Notes: a model not told the origin generated them from the letters alone. DNA of 64,000 bases from Chrysopogon serrulatus (GCA_015844335.1 JADLZL010001381.1:558001-622000), one strand, 5' to 3'. Counted from the first letter of the stretch, positions 20,963 through 32,150 are shown. Program-made: numbers and translations.

Positions 20963-22155
20963 CATAATATGGTCTTTGAATTCCTTTTAAAGGAAAAGGC
21001 AAGTGACGTTGGCGATTATTTGAAGGGTTTACTGGCTACTGTAGTTGCCGTAGTCGAAAAAAAGACACAAAGACTTCTTTTAATTCATCAAAATTATTAG
21101 AAAAAAAGTCTACATGACCGCCTAAATTATAGAGGATGGATTACTTTGGTCCCTTAACTACAAAACCGTCTATTTTATCCCTTGAACTTTTTAAAACCGG
21201 TTAAATAATCCCTAAACTTTAAAAATTATAGTAAATCAAAGAAAATCATAAAATATAAAATCTAATTTTGCTAGACTCCACATGAGCAAATCTACACAAT
21301 AAACATATAATAAGGTATGCTTTATTACAAAATTTTTAATATAATTTTAGATCTATGATTTTCTGTAATTAATTGGAATATTTCATAGCCGCAGTTTTAT
21401 GGTCGAAACATGGTGAAATTTTTATGGTGTACTTATTATTGTATGTTTCAATTGTATTAAAAATTTCATACTCATTGGATTATGTATAACTTAGTTATAA
21501 AATTTTTTACATTTAACATGCATAAATCTAAGCATAAACGAAAATAAATCTATAACTAAGTTATATATGACCCACTGAGCATGAAATTTTTACTATAGTG
21601 CAAACATATGATAATAAGCGCACCATAAAAATTTCACCATGTTTCGACCATAAAACTGCGGTTATGAATTATTCCAATTAATTACGAAAAGCATAGATCT
21701 AAAATTATATTAAAAATTTTGAACTAAAGCATACCATATTATATGTTCATTACGTAGATCTGCTCGTGTAGAGTGCAACAAAATTAGACTTTCTATTTTA
21801 CGATTTTTCTGTGATTTACTATAATTTTTTAAAAATTTAACCAAAATAAATGAAAAAGGAAAAAGACAAAATCATGTTACTGTAGCAAAACCGCATTCAA
21901 AATCACTTCAGGGGTTATTTGACCGATTTTGGAAAGTTCAGAGAATAGAATAAACAGTTTTATAGTTGAGGGGTTTAATCAGTCCACCCTCTATAGTTGA
22001 GAGAGTCATGTAGACTTTTTTCTATAATTATTAAAGAAGACAAAGAACCATCGATTGCACATAAGGTGCTAGTAGATGTTTTGTTGGTTATCAAGTGCCG
22101 GTCCTTGCTATTGTCGTACGTCCTCTGGCAATTCTCTACGTGCTCGGAAACGGCT
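20963..22155 (+). pseudogene. BLE2-like pseudogene copy 2 (start of exon 2, split)
   Basis: Two blocks match the start of exon 2 at 54082. About 20963-21073 covers GTCTTTGAATTCCTTTTAAA through GGCAAGTGACGTTGGCG. About 22047-22155 covers CCATCGATTGCACATAAGG through CTCTACGTGCTCGGA. Between them lies a foldback element (21074-22039) with flanking ACAAAGA repeats. Removing it and one repeat restores continuous homology. The acceptor AG is degraded (AATATG in place of CGCAG), and several frameshifts follow. Homology stops at about 22155 where Helitron-family sequence begins. The encoded part would be the third and fourth membrane segments. Confidence 0.8.
21074..22039. mobile_element. Foldback DNA element inside pseudogene copy 2
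   Basis: 966 bp with inverted ends CTTCTTTTAAT and ATTAAAGAAG, then GAAAAAAAGTCTACATGACC and GTCATGTAGACTTTTTTC. It is flanked by 7-bp direct repeats ACAAAGA (21067-21073, 22040-22046). The interior is largely one long imperfect palindrome centred near 21510: the left arm has GCAGTTTTATGGTCGAAACA and the right arm its complement near 21640. It is non-coding. Superfamily uncertain (Mutator- or hAT-like by duplication length). Confidence 0.8.
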
Positions 22156-22179
22156 GGTCCCATATATCCGACACCATGA

Positions 22180-22590
22180 CAGTTAGATTTTAACTTATAA
22201 TTTGGAACAGGAGAGCAGCCATCAATTTTCAAGACTCTAATCACCATAGATAATAACAGTCATTAGATCTATTCTATTTTCTAAAAAATTATCCACCTCC
22301 GCTATCATGAAAAAACAATATAGAGTAACCTCTGGGTCCTTATATAAATTAACTCAATACCATTATTTATAAAATATACTTTAAAGTAAAACCTAAATTT
22401 GCATCTAATCACCCACCTGCCATTATGATAGATAGTCTAAGTTACCCCTTAGATTTGCGTCTAAATTTCCATTTGCGTTAATATTAAAAAAACCTAAAAT
22501 ATGCCCTCATCTTACCGACATCTGTATCAAGCTCATAGCTTATCTAGTTCCGTTTTACTAATAAATTTAAAACTAACTATATCAAATACA
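22180..22590 (+). repeat. Helitron-family satellite-like remnant
   Basis: Phrases ACTCTAATCACCATAGATAA, CATTAGATCTATTCTATTTT and AAATTTGCATCTAATCACCC are shared with 47159-47732 and 51711-52860. No 5' TC or 3' CTAG end is identified here. Confidence 0.5.
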
Positions 22591-22593
22591 TGA

Positions 22594-22596
<3 letters not shown>

Positions 22597-22659
<63 letters not shown>
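22597..22659. repeat. (AT)n microsatellite
   Basis: About 63 bp of uninterrupted AT dinucleotides, bordering the Micron-like element on the left. Confidence 0.98.
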
Positions 22660-22663
<4 letters not shown>

Positions 22664-23028
22664 TTTCCTACTCCCGGGAGTAGTTACTCCCATCTTTAAA
22701 AAACTATATTGCGTATGTGTTCATACTTGTTTATCACTTTAAGTATGTTTATATACTCATACTAAGATACTTTAAATCTTTCTATGCAAAAAAATTTCAA
22801 AAGAACCCATACTTTTTAATATATTATAAAAATACCACTGACTGTAGTATATAAAATAAGTACAATCATATACTCTATGTATGTATACATTACTTGACAT
22901 ATATACTACCATAGATAGTCTAGTATGATCATATACTTCACGTACATACACTTTATTCGGTCATAAACGCTCTAAATCTAGAGATATACATATGGGAGTA
23001 ACTACTCCCTAGGAGTAGGAAGGAATTT

Positions 23029-23031
<3 letters not shown>
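22660..23031. mobile_element. Micron-like (TA)n-associated element, copy 1
   Basis: About 372 bp with inverted ends: left GGTTTTCCTACTCCCGGGAG, TAGTTACTCCCAT; right ATGGGAGTAACTACTCCC, TAGGAGTAGGAAGGAA. It is bounded on both sides by (TA)n tracts. Elements sitting inside (TA)n microsatellites (Micron type) are known in rice. Assignment here is by structure only. Non-coding. Confidence 0.65.

Positions 23032-23097
<66 letters not shown>
23032..23097. repeat. (TA)n microsatellite
   Basis: About 66 bp of pure TA dinucleotides between the two Micron-like copies. Confidence 0.98.
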
Positions 23098-23099
<2 letters not shown>

Positions 23100-23495
23100 A
23101 CGAGGTTTTTCTACTCTAGGAAGTAGTTACTCCTATCTTTAAAAATCATATTGCGTATGTGTTCATACTTGTTTATCACTTTGAGTATGCTTATATACTC
23201 ATACTAAGATACTTCAAATCTTTCTATGCGAAAATTTTTAAAGGAATCCATACTTTTTAATATATTACGAAAATGCCACTGACTATAGTATATAAAATAA
23301 GTATAACCACATACTCTATGTATGCATGCATACTTGACATATATACTACCATAGATAGTCTAGTATAATCATATACTTCGTGTAAATATACTTCGTTCTG
23401 TCATATACGCTCTAAATCTAGGATATATAGGGAAATTATTTCCTACTCCTAGGGAGTAGTTACTCCCATGTGTATATCTCTAGATTTAGAGCGTG
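23098..23495. mobile_element. Micron-like element, copy 2 with inverted end
   Basis: The body to about 23427 is about 90 percent similar to copy 1 by eye (GTATGTGTTCATACTTGTTT, GACATATATACTACCATAGA). It then runs into an inverted copy of its own right end (GGGAAATTATTTCCTACTCC to CTAGATTTAGAGCG, about 23430-23493), forming a terminal hairpin. It is followed by a short GT-rich tract. Confidence 0.6.
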
Positions 23496-23636
23496 TGTGC
23501 GTGTGTATGTTATAGTATTAAAAGTTCTTTTAATGGCTTACATACTAATGGTATTAACAAATTACTTAAAATTATAATAATATCCATGACATAAAATGGT
23601 AGGCATTCTGTTGAGATTCAACTAAAAAACAATGCC

Positions 23637-23795
23637 AACCTCTTGAGAAGCGGGGAGGTTAGTACATAGCAATAATAGTTAATTAACAAAGTGAGGATAA
23701 CTCAATGATATTAACAAAATGGTTAGTCTTATTCTATAAGTAATCCCAACCTCTTGAGAAGTGGGGGGAGGTTAGTACATAACAATAATAGTTAT
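23637..23795. repeat. Short direct repeat
   Basis: AACCTCTTGAGAAGCGGGGA through AGCAATAATAGTTA at about 23637-23682 recurs at about 23748-23795, spacing about 111 bp. Non-coding. Confidence 0.75.
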
Positions 23796-23830
23796 GACTT
23801 CTCTTTGAGGTTCTTTTTAGGTAAACAATG

Positions 23831-25095
23831 TGTCGGGGACCAAAATAAGGGCCCTTTAAGGAAAGCCCAACAAACGCAAACTTCGGCCCAGCGGGCCTCC
23901 CATTTCCACTATCTAAGCCACAGTGCTGGAGCGAGCGCACGGCCCACGGCCCGTCCAAGCCTACCCCACTGAGGGCTCGGACGAGCGCCGATTCTCCGCC
24001 TCGCCCGAGCCCCCAGCAGGGGCCTCGGACGAGCCTCCACTCTCCGTCCCGCCCGAGCCCCCATCGGGGTCTCGGACGAAGCCACCAATTTCCGTCCCGC
24101 CCGAGCCCCTGGCGGCCAGGCCTCGGCGGGACACGCCGCTCAGAGTCAAAGCCGTACCAACGACGCGACGTACAACCACCACCGCTTATCCACAGCCCGT
24201 GTCAGGAGCACACCCTGCTCTGACAGGGGATGGGCACCGCCCCGTCACGGCCCACGCCGATGATCATGCTTACGAAACCTCCACAGTGAAGGCCACGCCC
24301 GCCACTGTGAGGCACTGTTCCGCCTAACCCCTCTGACAGGTCCCATCGCCGGAACTCCAGGGCGCCGTCCACCACGCCAAAACCCACGCTAGCCGACGTC
24401 ACCCCCCCGTGCGGGAGTGGACCGGACGCTCACCCCAGTCAACCAACAGTCCACCCCGTGAGCCCTGAGCACGGGATGGGCGACCGCTGTGACGGCGACC
24501 GTCCGCGACTGTTCCATCCACTCCTCGTACGGCGACGAGCTCCGAGGCCTCCCGAGCCTCGGCCTCCAGGCAGGTCAAAGCTACAGGGCTCTGGCGCCCC
24601 CTCCATCGCACTCCACCAACTCCAACAGGGACATCCGTCATTCTGGACAACAGTGACAAGGAGGCGACGCCGCACTGCCTCGTCACGAGCCAGGGCAGTC
24701 TGCCCACTCCGGAGCCTCGGATGGGGGAGGACGGAAGCCCGCAGCCCAGCCACGAGCATGACCACCTCCTGTAAGGTTCCGCCTTCCCCTTGTGGCTATA
24801 AAAGGGGAAGGCAGGGGCCCTTAGATGATAGGTTCACACACACGAGCCCGATATTGGTACCCTCCTCAATCATCACGAGACTTGGGACCTCGTCCCTCTC
24901 TCACTGCTTGTACACCCTACCTACAAGCACCTCGGTGCAGGATAATACAAGATCTCCATCCCACACTGGACGTAGGGCCTACTCCGGCCTGAACCAGTAT
25001 AAATCCTTGTGTTCATCTTGCACACCATCCGGAAGTGGGAGCACGCACCATAAATTCACTCGTTGGTGTTAGGACCACCAGTTCTAGCACCGACA
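23831..25095 (+). repeat. Left LTR of Ty3/gypsy (Tat-like) element
   Basis: 1,265 bp starting TGTCGGGGACCAAAATAAGG and ending TAGCACCGACA. The TATA box TATAAAA is at 24797-24803. Its last 578 bp are nearly identical to 35221-35795. Long open frames inside are by-products of high GC content. Confidence 0.9.
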
Positions 25096-25097
25096 GT

Positions 25098-25115
25098 TGG
25101 CGCGCCAGGTAGGGG
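25098..25115 (+). promoter_or_regulatory. Primer binding site of the gypsy element
   Basis: TGGCGCGCCAGGTAGGGG starts 3 bp after the LTR end, the position for priming of minus-strand DNA. This sequence recurs after the truncated LTR at about 35798. I do not assign the tRNA with certainty. Such a non-Met site is usual in Tat-lineage elements. Confidence 0.75.
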
Positions 25116-25287
25116 AGCTGTGCGTGTTTCGCCTCTCTTCCCGCCAAACCTCCGGATGGCCAGTAGACGTGACGACGCTTCGGGGCGACTTCTCAGCCCC
25201 AACTCCTATCCACTCTAGCCGCTGGAGCCGGGGACCCTGATCCGGTTCGGTGAGCTTGAGTTCGTGTCGACTGGAGTTCAGTACGAC

Positions 25288-28200
25288 ATGGAACTCCTCC
25301 CGGCCGGAGTTCAGGGGCCTTCCGACGAGTCCCCGGCGGACTCAACACCGGCCCGGCGCAGGAGGCGCCACGGCGCTCGCTCCCGCCGCGCTCGATGGAC
25401 GCACCCTGACGCTGGCGGTCTACAGGAAGATCTTGCGGCGCTGTGGCTGGACGACACCCGCCGTGGGGACGCTCAGCCGCCGTCGCCACCACGCCAGCCA
25501 TTTGGCATGATCAACGCTGCTGCCACGTACACAGCGTTGGTCTCCACCGCCAGGGGAGCCCGGAGGAGGCGTCCCCGCCGTCGGCGGCGCTCCACGGAGC
25601 ACCCCGACGCAGACATCCCCGACGGATCCATCCATGCCTACGAGGAGTACCGGATCAGGCAGGAGGAGCAGCGACGCTACTCCGGCACGCGCTACACCCA
25701 CCCAATCCGGCGCTACCTCGAGGACACGGAACCCAGGGGGTTCATCCCGGAGCACGCCTTCGCCTTCGGTTACCCCGACTCCGACTCCCCGGACGACATG
25801 TACGACCCGACGCGCGAGTGCTTCCACGTGGAGGTTCGTGATCTCGGCGCCGACGGCCGCGACAGCGACGACGGGGATCAGGATCGTAACCCTAGGCACG
25901 CCGCTAGGCCCGCCCCGGCGGTCGCGACCCCAGTGGATCCGGGAGCCTCCCGACCACAGGGGGAGCAGACCCCACCGCCTGCGGCTACCCCGAGGGCGGA
26001 GGATCCAGCAGCCACGCCTCGGGAGCCACGTCGACCCACCGTCGAGCAGATCCGCGACCTCAGGGCTAAGCTTGACCACGACCGTCTTCAGCTACGGCAG
26101 AAGATAGACGCGCTCGAGCAAGGCCACCGCGCGGCGCTCAACCCGAGCCCCGCGGCACGGCAGCACGCCCGCGACGTCCAGCAGAGGATCGTCAACGACG
26201 AGGGGGGCGAGCATCCTCCTGTCTTCCAGCGTGCGAGCCAAAACGTCGCGGCTGCGGCCCTTCTGCTCCGATCAATGCCGGAGCCCTCCACCCCGGAGGG
26301 GCACCGCATCCGCGACGAGCTACGAGGCTTCATCGAGACCGCCGCAGTCCAACAGGCCGAGAGCTCGTCCTCGCGCCTTCGCGCTCGCAAGGACGAGGAA
26401 CCCGCGGGCGTCCCCCGGGAGGAGCGCGAGGCCTCTGTCCACCAGGATCCCTCGCGAAGGCCGGCTCACGAGCGCATCCAGGACAACCGCGGCAGCCTCA
26501 ACGACGGTGACGCGCGCAACATCGTGAGGGAGGCAAAGCGCGGGGGACGAACGCGACCGCCGACCCCGCGCAGGGGTGGCAGGCGCGACAGCGACGAGGA
26601 CCGCGACGACGCGGACCCCCCGGGGCCCCGTGCCTTCAGCCGGGAGATCCGCAGCGCACGGTTCCCCTTCCGGTTCCGCCAGCCCGCCAACCTCACCAAA
26701 TACTCGGGTGAGACGAACCCCAGGGTTTGGCTCAACGATTACCGCCTCGCCTGCCAGCTGGGCGGGGCGGACGACGACAGGCTCATCATCCGCAACCTTC
26801 CCCTTCACCTGGGCGACGCCGCTCGGGCCTGGCTGGAGCACCTTCCCGCCCGCACGATCTTTGACTGGACCGACCTAGTCAAGGTCTTCGTGGGAAACTT
26901 CCAGGGCACATATGTGCGCCCTGGGAACTCCTGGGATCTCCGTAGCTGCCGCCAGAAGCCCGACGAGTCGCTTCGCGACTTCATCCGCCGCTTCTCCAAG
27001 AAGTGCACCGAGCTGCCCAACGTGGCCGACACCGCCATCATCAGCGCATTCCTCGACGGGACAACCTGCAAGGAGCTGGTCCACGAACTGGGACGGAAGA
27101 TGCCCTCCACCGCCAACGAGCTGTTTGAGGTGGCCACAAATTTCGCCTCCGGTGAGGAGGCAGTGGGGGCCATCTTTCGCGGCGCCAACGACAAGGACAA
27201 GCGGAAGAATGAAGAAGCCAGCGGAACAGCAACCCGCAACCAAAAGAAGAACAAGAGGGGCAAGCGGAGGGGGAAGCAAGGCAAAAAGGAGGAAGACTCC
27301 GAGGATGATCTCGTCGCTGCGGCCGACCGCAAGGCACCCCGAGGCCCCCCGGGGCCCGGGGCGTTCGACGACATGCTCAAGAAGCCTTGCCCCTTCCACA
27401 AGTTCCCCGTCAAGCACACCATGGGGGAGTGTGACTTGGCCTGCCGATTCTACCAAAAGCTGCCCCCGCCCGAGGACAAGAAGAAGAAGGAGAAGGAGGA
27501 AGAAGACAAGGATGACGGGTTCCCGAAGATCCACGATGTCTTCATGATCATCGGGGGCCTCCCAGCGAACCTTTCACCACGACAGATCAAGCGCGAGCGC
27601 CGAGAGGTATTCTCGGTGCGCCCCGCCACGCCGCAGTACCTACCGTGGTCAGCCGAGGCCATCACCTATTGCTCCGACGACCACCCGCTCTACGTACCAA
27701 ACCCCGGGAGATACCCACTCATGGTGGATCCCGTCGTCGGCAACGTTCGGCTCACTAAGGTGCTGATGGATGGCGGCAGCGCCCTCAACATCCTCTACTC
27801 CGACACCCTCAGCCTGTTGGGGATGGAGCGCCCGCACCTTCGACCCTCCAACTCTCCCTTTCAGGGCATTGTGCCAGGCAAGCGAGCCTGGCCCCTCGGG
27901 CAGATCGACCTCTCCGTCGTCTTCGGGACGCCGTCAAACTACCGCAAGGAGGTCATTACCTTCGACGTGGTTGACTTTCGAGGAACCTACCACGGCATAC
28001 TCGGACGTCCCGCGTACGCGAAGTTCATGGCGGTCCCGAACTATACGTACCTCCTCCTCAAGATGCCAGGCCCCAACGGCGTCATCACCGTTGGCTCCTC
28101 CTACGAGCACGCGTTCAACTGCGACGTGGAGGCCATCGGGCATGCCGAGGCCATGGCCGTCTCCGAGGCTCTCGAATCCAAGCGCCACGCCGGCACCTTC

Positions 28201-28293
28201 GAGCCGTCCGATGGGGTAAGGGAGGTCCCGCTCGACCCCTCCACCTCGTCCGGCAAGACGGTGAAGATCTGTGACTCCCTCGACCCTAAATAG
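25288..28293 (+). CDS. Gag-protease polyprotein of Ty3/gypsy element
   Basis: About 1,001 codons. I chose the in-frame ATG at 25288 (MELLPAGVQGPSDESPAD) because the frame opens upstream only with a non-ATG codon at 25264. Domains: a disordered, R/P/D-rich N-terminal part; a helical stretch near residues 255-290 (EQIRDLRAKLDHDRLQLRQK); the capsid domain at about 475-620 (RNLPLHLGDAARAWLEHLPA, DFIRRFSKKCTELP); a K/E-rich basic linker; a Cys/His segment (CPFHKFPVKHTMGECDLACR) near 705; and an aspartic protease core with VLMDGGSALNILYSDTL near 831. The frame ends at TAG 28291-28293. Pol continues in the same frame, so this is one polyprotein cut by a single stop. Confidence 0.9.
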   Translation: MELLPAGVQGPSDESPADSTPARRRRRHGARSRRARWTHPDAGGLQEDLAALWLDDTRRGDAQPPSPPRQPFGMINAAATYTALVSTARGARRRRPRRRRRSTEHPDADIPDGSIHAYEEYRIRQEEQRRYSGTRYTHPIRRYLEDTEPRGFIPEHAFAFGYPDSDSPDDMYDPTRECFHVEVRDLGADGRDSDDGDQDRNPRHAARPAPAVATPVDPGASRPQGEQTPPPAATPRAEDPAATPREPRRPTVEQIRDLRAKLDHDRLQLRQKIDALEQGHRAALNPSPAARQHARDVQQRIVNDEGGEHPPVFQRASQNVAAAALLLRSMPEPSTPEGHRIRDELRGFIETAAVQQAESSSSRLRARKDEEPAGVPREEREASVHQDPSRRPAHERIQDNRGSLNDGDARNIVREAKRGGRTRPPTPRRGGRRDSDEDRDDADPPGPRAFSREIRSARFPFRFRQPANLTKYSGETNPRVWLNDYRLACQLGGADDDRLIIRNLPLHLGDAARAWLEHLPARTIFDWTDLVKVFVGNFQGTYVRPGNSWDLRSCRQKPDESLRDFIRRFSKKCTELPNVADTAIISAFLDGTTCKELVHELGRKMPSTANELFEVATNFASGEEAVGAIFRGANDKDKRKNEEASGTATRNQKKNKRGKRRGKQGKKEEDSEDDLVAAADRKAPRGPPGPGAFDDMLKKPCPFHKFPVKHTMGECDLACRFYQKLPPPEDKKKKEKEEEDKDDGFPKIHDVFMIIGGLPANLSPRQIKRERREVFSVRPATPQYLPWSAEAITYCSDDHPLYVPNPGRYPLMVDPVVGNVRLTKVLMDGGSALNILYSDTLSLLGMERPHLRPSNSPFQGIVPGKRAWPLGQIDLSVVFGTPSNYRKEVITFDVVDFRGTYHGILGRPAYAKFMAVPNYTYLLLKMPGPNGVITVGSSYEHAFNCDVEAIGHAEAMAVSEALESKRHAGTFEPSDGVREVPLDPSTSSGKTVKICDSLDPK

Positions 28294-31200
28294 GAAGCCG
28301 TGCTCGTCGACTTTCTCCGCGCGAACATCGACATCTTTGCGTGGAGTCCCTCGGACATGCCGGGCATTCCGGGGATGTCGCCGAGCACTCCCTTGACATC
28401 GGGCCGGGTCGGACCGGTGAAGCAGCGACTGCGCCGATTCGACGAGGAGAAGCGCAGGGCCATCGGCGAGGAGGTGAACAAGCTTTTGGCGGCCGGATTC
28501 ATCAAGGAGGTGTTCCACCCTGAGTGGTTATCTAATCCTGTACTGGTTAGGAAGAAGAGTGGGAAATGGAGGATGTGTGTAGACTATACTAGCTTAAATA
28601 AAGCATGTCCGAAAGTCCCTTTTCCCTTACCACGTATCGATCAGATAGTCGACTCCACCTCGGGGTGCGAGCTCTTATCCTTCCTTGATGCTTATTCCGG
28701 CTACCACCAAATAAAGATGAAGGAGTCCGACCAGCTCGCGACGTCCTTCATCACCCCGTTCGGCATGTACTGTTACGTGACGATGCCCTTCGGGCTTAGG
28801 AACGCAGGGGCCACGTACCAACGGTGCATGCTGGGCGTTTTCGGCGACCACATCGGCGAAACCGTAGAGGCCTACGTCGACGACATCGTGGTCAAGACTA
28901 AGAAGGCTGACGACCTCATCTCTGACCTCAAGATCGCTTTCCAGTGTCTTAAGGCCAAAAGCGTCAAGCTCAACCCCGAGAAGTGCGTCTTCGGGGTTCC
29001 CCGAGGCATGCTCCTCGGGTTCATCGTCTCCAAACGCGGCATCGAGCCCAACCCGGAGAAGGTGACTGCGGTGACGAGCATGGGGGCGATCAAGGACCTG
29101 AAGGGCGTACAGCGAGTCATGGGCTGTCTGGCGGCCCTCAGTCGCTTCATCTCACGACTCGGCGAGAAGGGCCTGCCCCTGTATCGCCTCCTGAGAAAGT
29201 CCGAGCGCTTCTCCTGGACCACCGAGGCCCAGGAGGCCCTCGACAAGCTCAAGGCTGCCCTCACCAGTGCCCCGATCCTCGTCCCACCCGCCGAGGGTGA
29301 ACCCCTCCTCTTGTACGTCGCCGCGACCACCCGCGGCCATCGTCGTCGAGAGGAGGGGGAGGAGGGCCACGCCCTGCCGGTCCAAAGGCCGTCTACTTCA
29401 TCGGCGAAGTCTTTATGCGAGACCAAGATCCGCTACCCGCAGATCCGAAGCTACTCTACGCGGTGGTCCCGACTCGGCGCAAGCTCGGCACTACTTCGAC
29501 GCCCACCCCGTGGCGATGGTCTCCTCCTTCCCGTTGGGAGAGATCCTCTAGAATCGGGAGGTCTCGGGGCGGGTTGCCAAGTGGTCCGTTGAGCTCATGG
29601 GAGAGACTCTCTCCTACGCGCCGAGGAAGGCCATCAAATCTCAAGTCTTGGCCGACTTCCTCGCGGAGTGGATCGACACCCGGCTACCGCCGCTCCGGCT
29701 CCAGGCGGAATCTTTGGGACGATGTACTTCGACGGGTCCCGATGAAGACCGGAGCCGGCGCCGGCCTCCTCTTCGTCTCTCCCTCGGGGTGCACATGCGG
29801 TACGTAATCCGCCTTCACTTCCCAGCATCGAACAATATGGCAGAGTACGAAGGCCTGCTCAACGGGTTAAAGATCGCCGTCGAACTTGGCGTCAAGCGCC
29901 TCGACGTCCGAGGGGACTCGCAGCTCGTCATCGACCAAGTCATGAAGGACTCAAGCTGCCACGACCTCAAGATGGACACGTACTGCAAGGCGGTGCGCGC
30001 CCTGGAGGACAAGATCGACGGTCTCGAGCTCAACCACGTCGTCCGGAGGCACAACGAAGCTGCCGACGAACTCGCTAAGATCGCCGCTGGGAGAGCCCCG
30101 GTTCCCCCTGACGTCTTTACCAAAGACCTCGCGGCTCCTTCCGTCACGATCGGGGGGCAAGAGGAGGCCTCGGAGGATCGTTCCGACCCCCCTCGGGGGC
30201 TGGAGGCCTGTCCAAGGCCCCCTCGACATCCGAGGCCCCCTCGACTTCCGGGGCATCCTCGGCATCAAATGCTGAGGTCATGGAGATCGACGGGGAATCC
30301 GAAAACCGACCCTAAGCCGGTTGAGAAAGCCATACCCTGTTGGATCATCCGAGGGGGTCCTCCCCGAGGACTTCAGTCAAGCCAGGCGCACCGCAAGAAG
30401 AGCGAAGTCCTTCGTCGTCATCGGGGATGAGCTCTACAAGCGAAGCCCCTCAGGGGTCCTACAGCGATGCATCACGGTCGAGGAGGGCCTCGCCCTAGCC
30501 CACGAGATCCACGCAGGTGTCTGCGGCCACCACGCCGCTCCCCGCTCCCTCGTCGGCAGCGCTTTCCGATAGGGGTTCTACTGGCCGACCGCGGTCGCTG
30601 ACGCCACTGAGGTAGTACGCACCTGCGAAGGATGTCAGTATTACGCTCGTTAGACGCACCTGCCGGCTCAGGCGCTCCAGACCATCCCAATCACGTGGCC
30701 TTTCGCCGTGTGGGGCTTGGATCTGGTAGGACCCCTCAAGAAGGCGCCCGGGGCTTCACTCATCTGCTTTCGTCGCCATCGACAAATTCTCCAAATGGAT
30801 CGAGGGCGCCCGTCACCAACATTCGGTCCGAGCAGGCGGTGCTTTTCTTCACCGATATCATCCACCGCTTTGGAGTCCCGAACTCTATCATCACCGACCA
30901 CGGCACCCGGTTCACGGGGCGAAGTTCGAAACTTCTGCGATAAGCACCAGATACGCATCGGCGGTCCTCGTCGCGCACCCCCCCTGACGAACGGGCAGGT
31001 AGAGCGGGCCAACGGGATGATACTGCAAGGGCTCAAGCCTCGGATCTTCAACAAGCTCGACAAGTTCGGCAAAAGGTGGCTCGAGGAACTCCCCTCGGTC
31101 CTCTGGAGCCTCAGGACGACGACCAGCAGAGCCACGGGTTTCACGCCCTTCTTCCTGGTGTACGGCGCTGAAGCCATTTTGCCTACCGACTTGGAATTCG

Positions 31201-31553
31201 GATCCCCGAGGCTAAAAGCCTACGACGAGGCCCGCAACCAAGTGGCTCGGGAGGACTCGCTGGACATGCTTGAGGAAGCCAGGGACGCTGCCCTCCTACA
31301 CTCGGCAAGATACCAGCAGTCCCTTCGACGCTACCACGACCGACGGGTCCGGACCCGAGACCTCAGGGAAGGTGATCTGGTGCTCCGTCTCCGCCAAGAC
31401 AACAAAGGACGCCACAAGCTCACGCCGCCCTGGGAGGGGCCCTTCATCGTCACCGAAGTCCTCAAGCCGGGCACATATAAGCTCGCCAACGAGGCTGGCG
31501 AGATCCTCAACAACGCTTGGAACATCCAACAGCTACGTCGCTTCTACCCCTAG
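28294..31553 (+). pseudogene. Frameshifted pol (RT, RNase H, integrase)
   Basis: It continues in frame from Gag after the TAG. Reverse transcriptase is intact from about 28300 to 29320: KKSGKWRMCVDYTSLNKACP, FLDAYSGYHQI, FGLRNAGATYQRCM and the catalytic YVDDIVVK (about 28872). Frames then alternate. RNase H is spread over about 29600-30130 (ASNNMAEYEGLLNGLKIAVE, DVRGDSQLVIDQVM). The integrase zinc-binding part (HEIHAGVCGHH) is at about 30500-30660 with stops at 30570 and 30652. Integrase core residues remain visible in different frames: LDLVG near 30716, TDHGTRF near 30894, and NGQVERANG near 30991. The C-terminal domain ends RRFYP at 31553. At least three frameshifts make it non-functional as read, though some may be sequence errors. 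Confidence 0.88.
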
Positions 31554-32150
31554 AAATTCCAAGCATTGTACATACGCTTTGTACCTTTGGATAAATAAAG
31601 CTAAGTCTCACCCAAGTCACAGCATTTCGTCCTCGATAGGACTCAGTGAGACTCGGTTTCGGCTTACCAAAACCAAGCCTCCCTCGGGGGCTAGAAAGGG
31701 GGGGAGTCGCCTCCTAGAAAGCACCCCTCAAAAAACCTTTTTTCATTTCCCCGACTATTTTTCGTAAACTCTACGTTCCCGAAAGTTCCGCGTGCTTAGG
31801 AAAAGGCACGACCGAGTTCGTCCCAAGGCCGAAGATGGCCGAGCCGCGAGGCCAACCATGCCCGAGCGCTACGGCGCCTCCGCTTGGCGCCCTCAGCCAA
31901 GGGATGACTCCAAGTGCCGTGGGGAGGCCGCTCAGTACAATAAGGTAATGGGGCCATGACAGCTACTCACGCAGTCCTTACCTCGGGGTAAAGAGCGACC
32001 CTCGGCTGCAAAGTATCCTCGCATGACTAAGTAACGAGTCAAACGGATGGGAAAAACGAAGAGATAATGAAAGGGCCAGCACAAAAAACACAAGGCCTCG
32101 ACGGGCCGATTCACAAAGTGTTTCATAAACACAAAATCAACATAAACTTT
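31554..32150 (+). other. Gypsy 3' untranslated spacer
   Basis: Lies between the integrase stop and the antisense ORF. GC-rich with TCGGGGGCTAG-type phrases common in this element class. A weak AATAAA (TAAATAAAGC, about 31591) follows the pol stop. No protein domain is seen. Confidence 0.5.

Noticed and set aside
23923..24327. 134-codon Pro-rich ORF in the LTR
   Set aside because: Lies wholly within the left gypsy LTR. GC-rich LTR sequence is open by chance in several frames and shows no domain.
24458..25072. 204-codon ORF
   Set aside because: Also inside the LTR and crossing the TATA box and transcript leader. Its counterpart near the second LTR is split, so no conservation of frame.
25420..27534. 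Long minus-strand ORFs of 205-219 codons
   Set aside because: Shadows of the GC-rich gag frame. Low-complexity composition and no domain, unlike the separate antisense gene at 32-35 kb.
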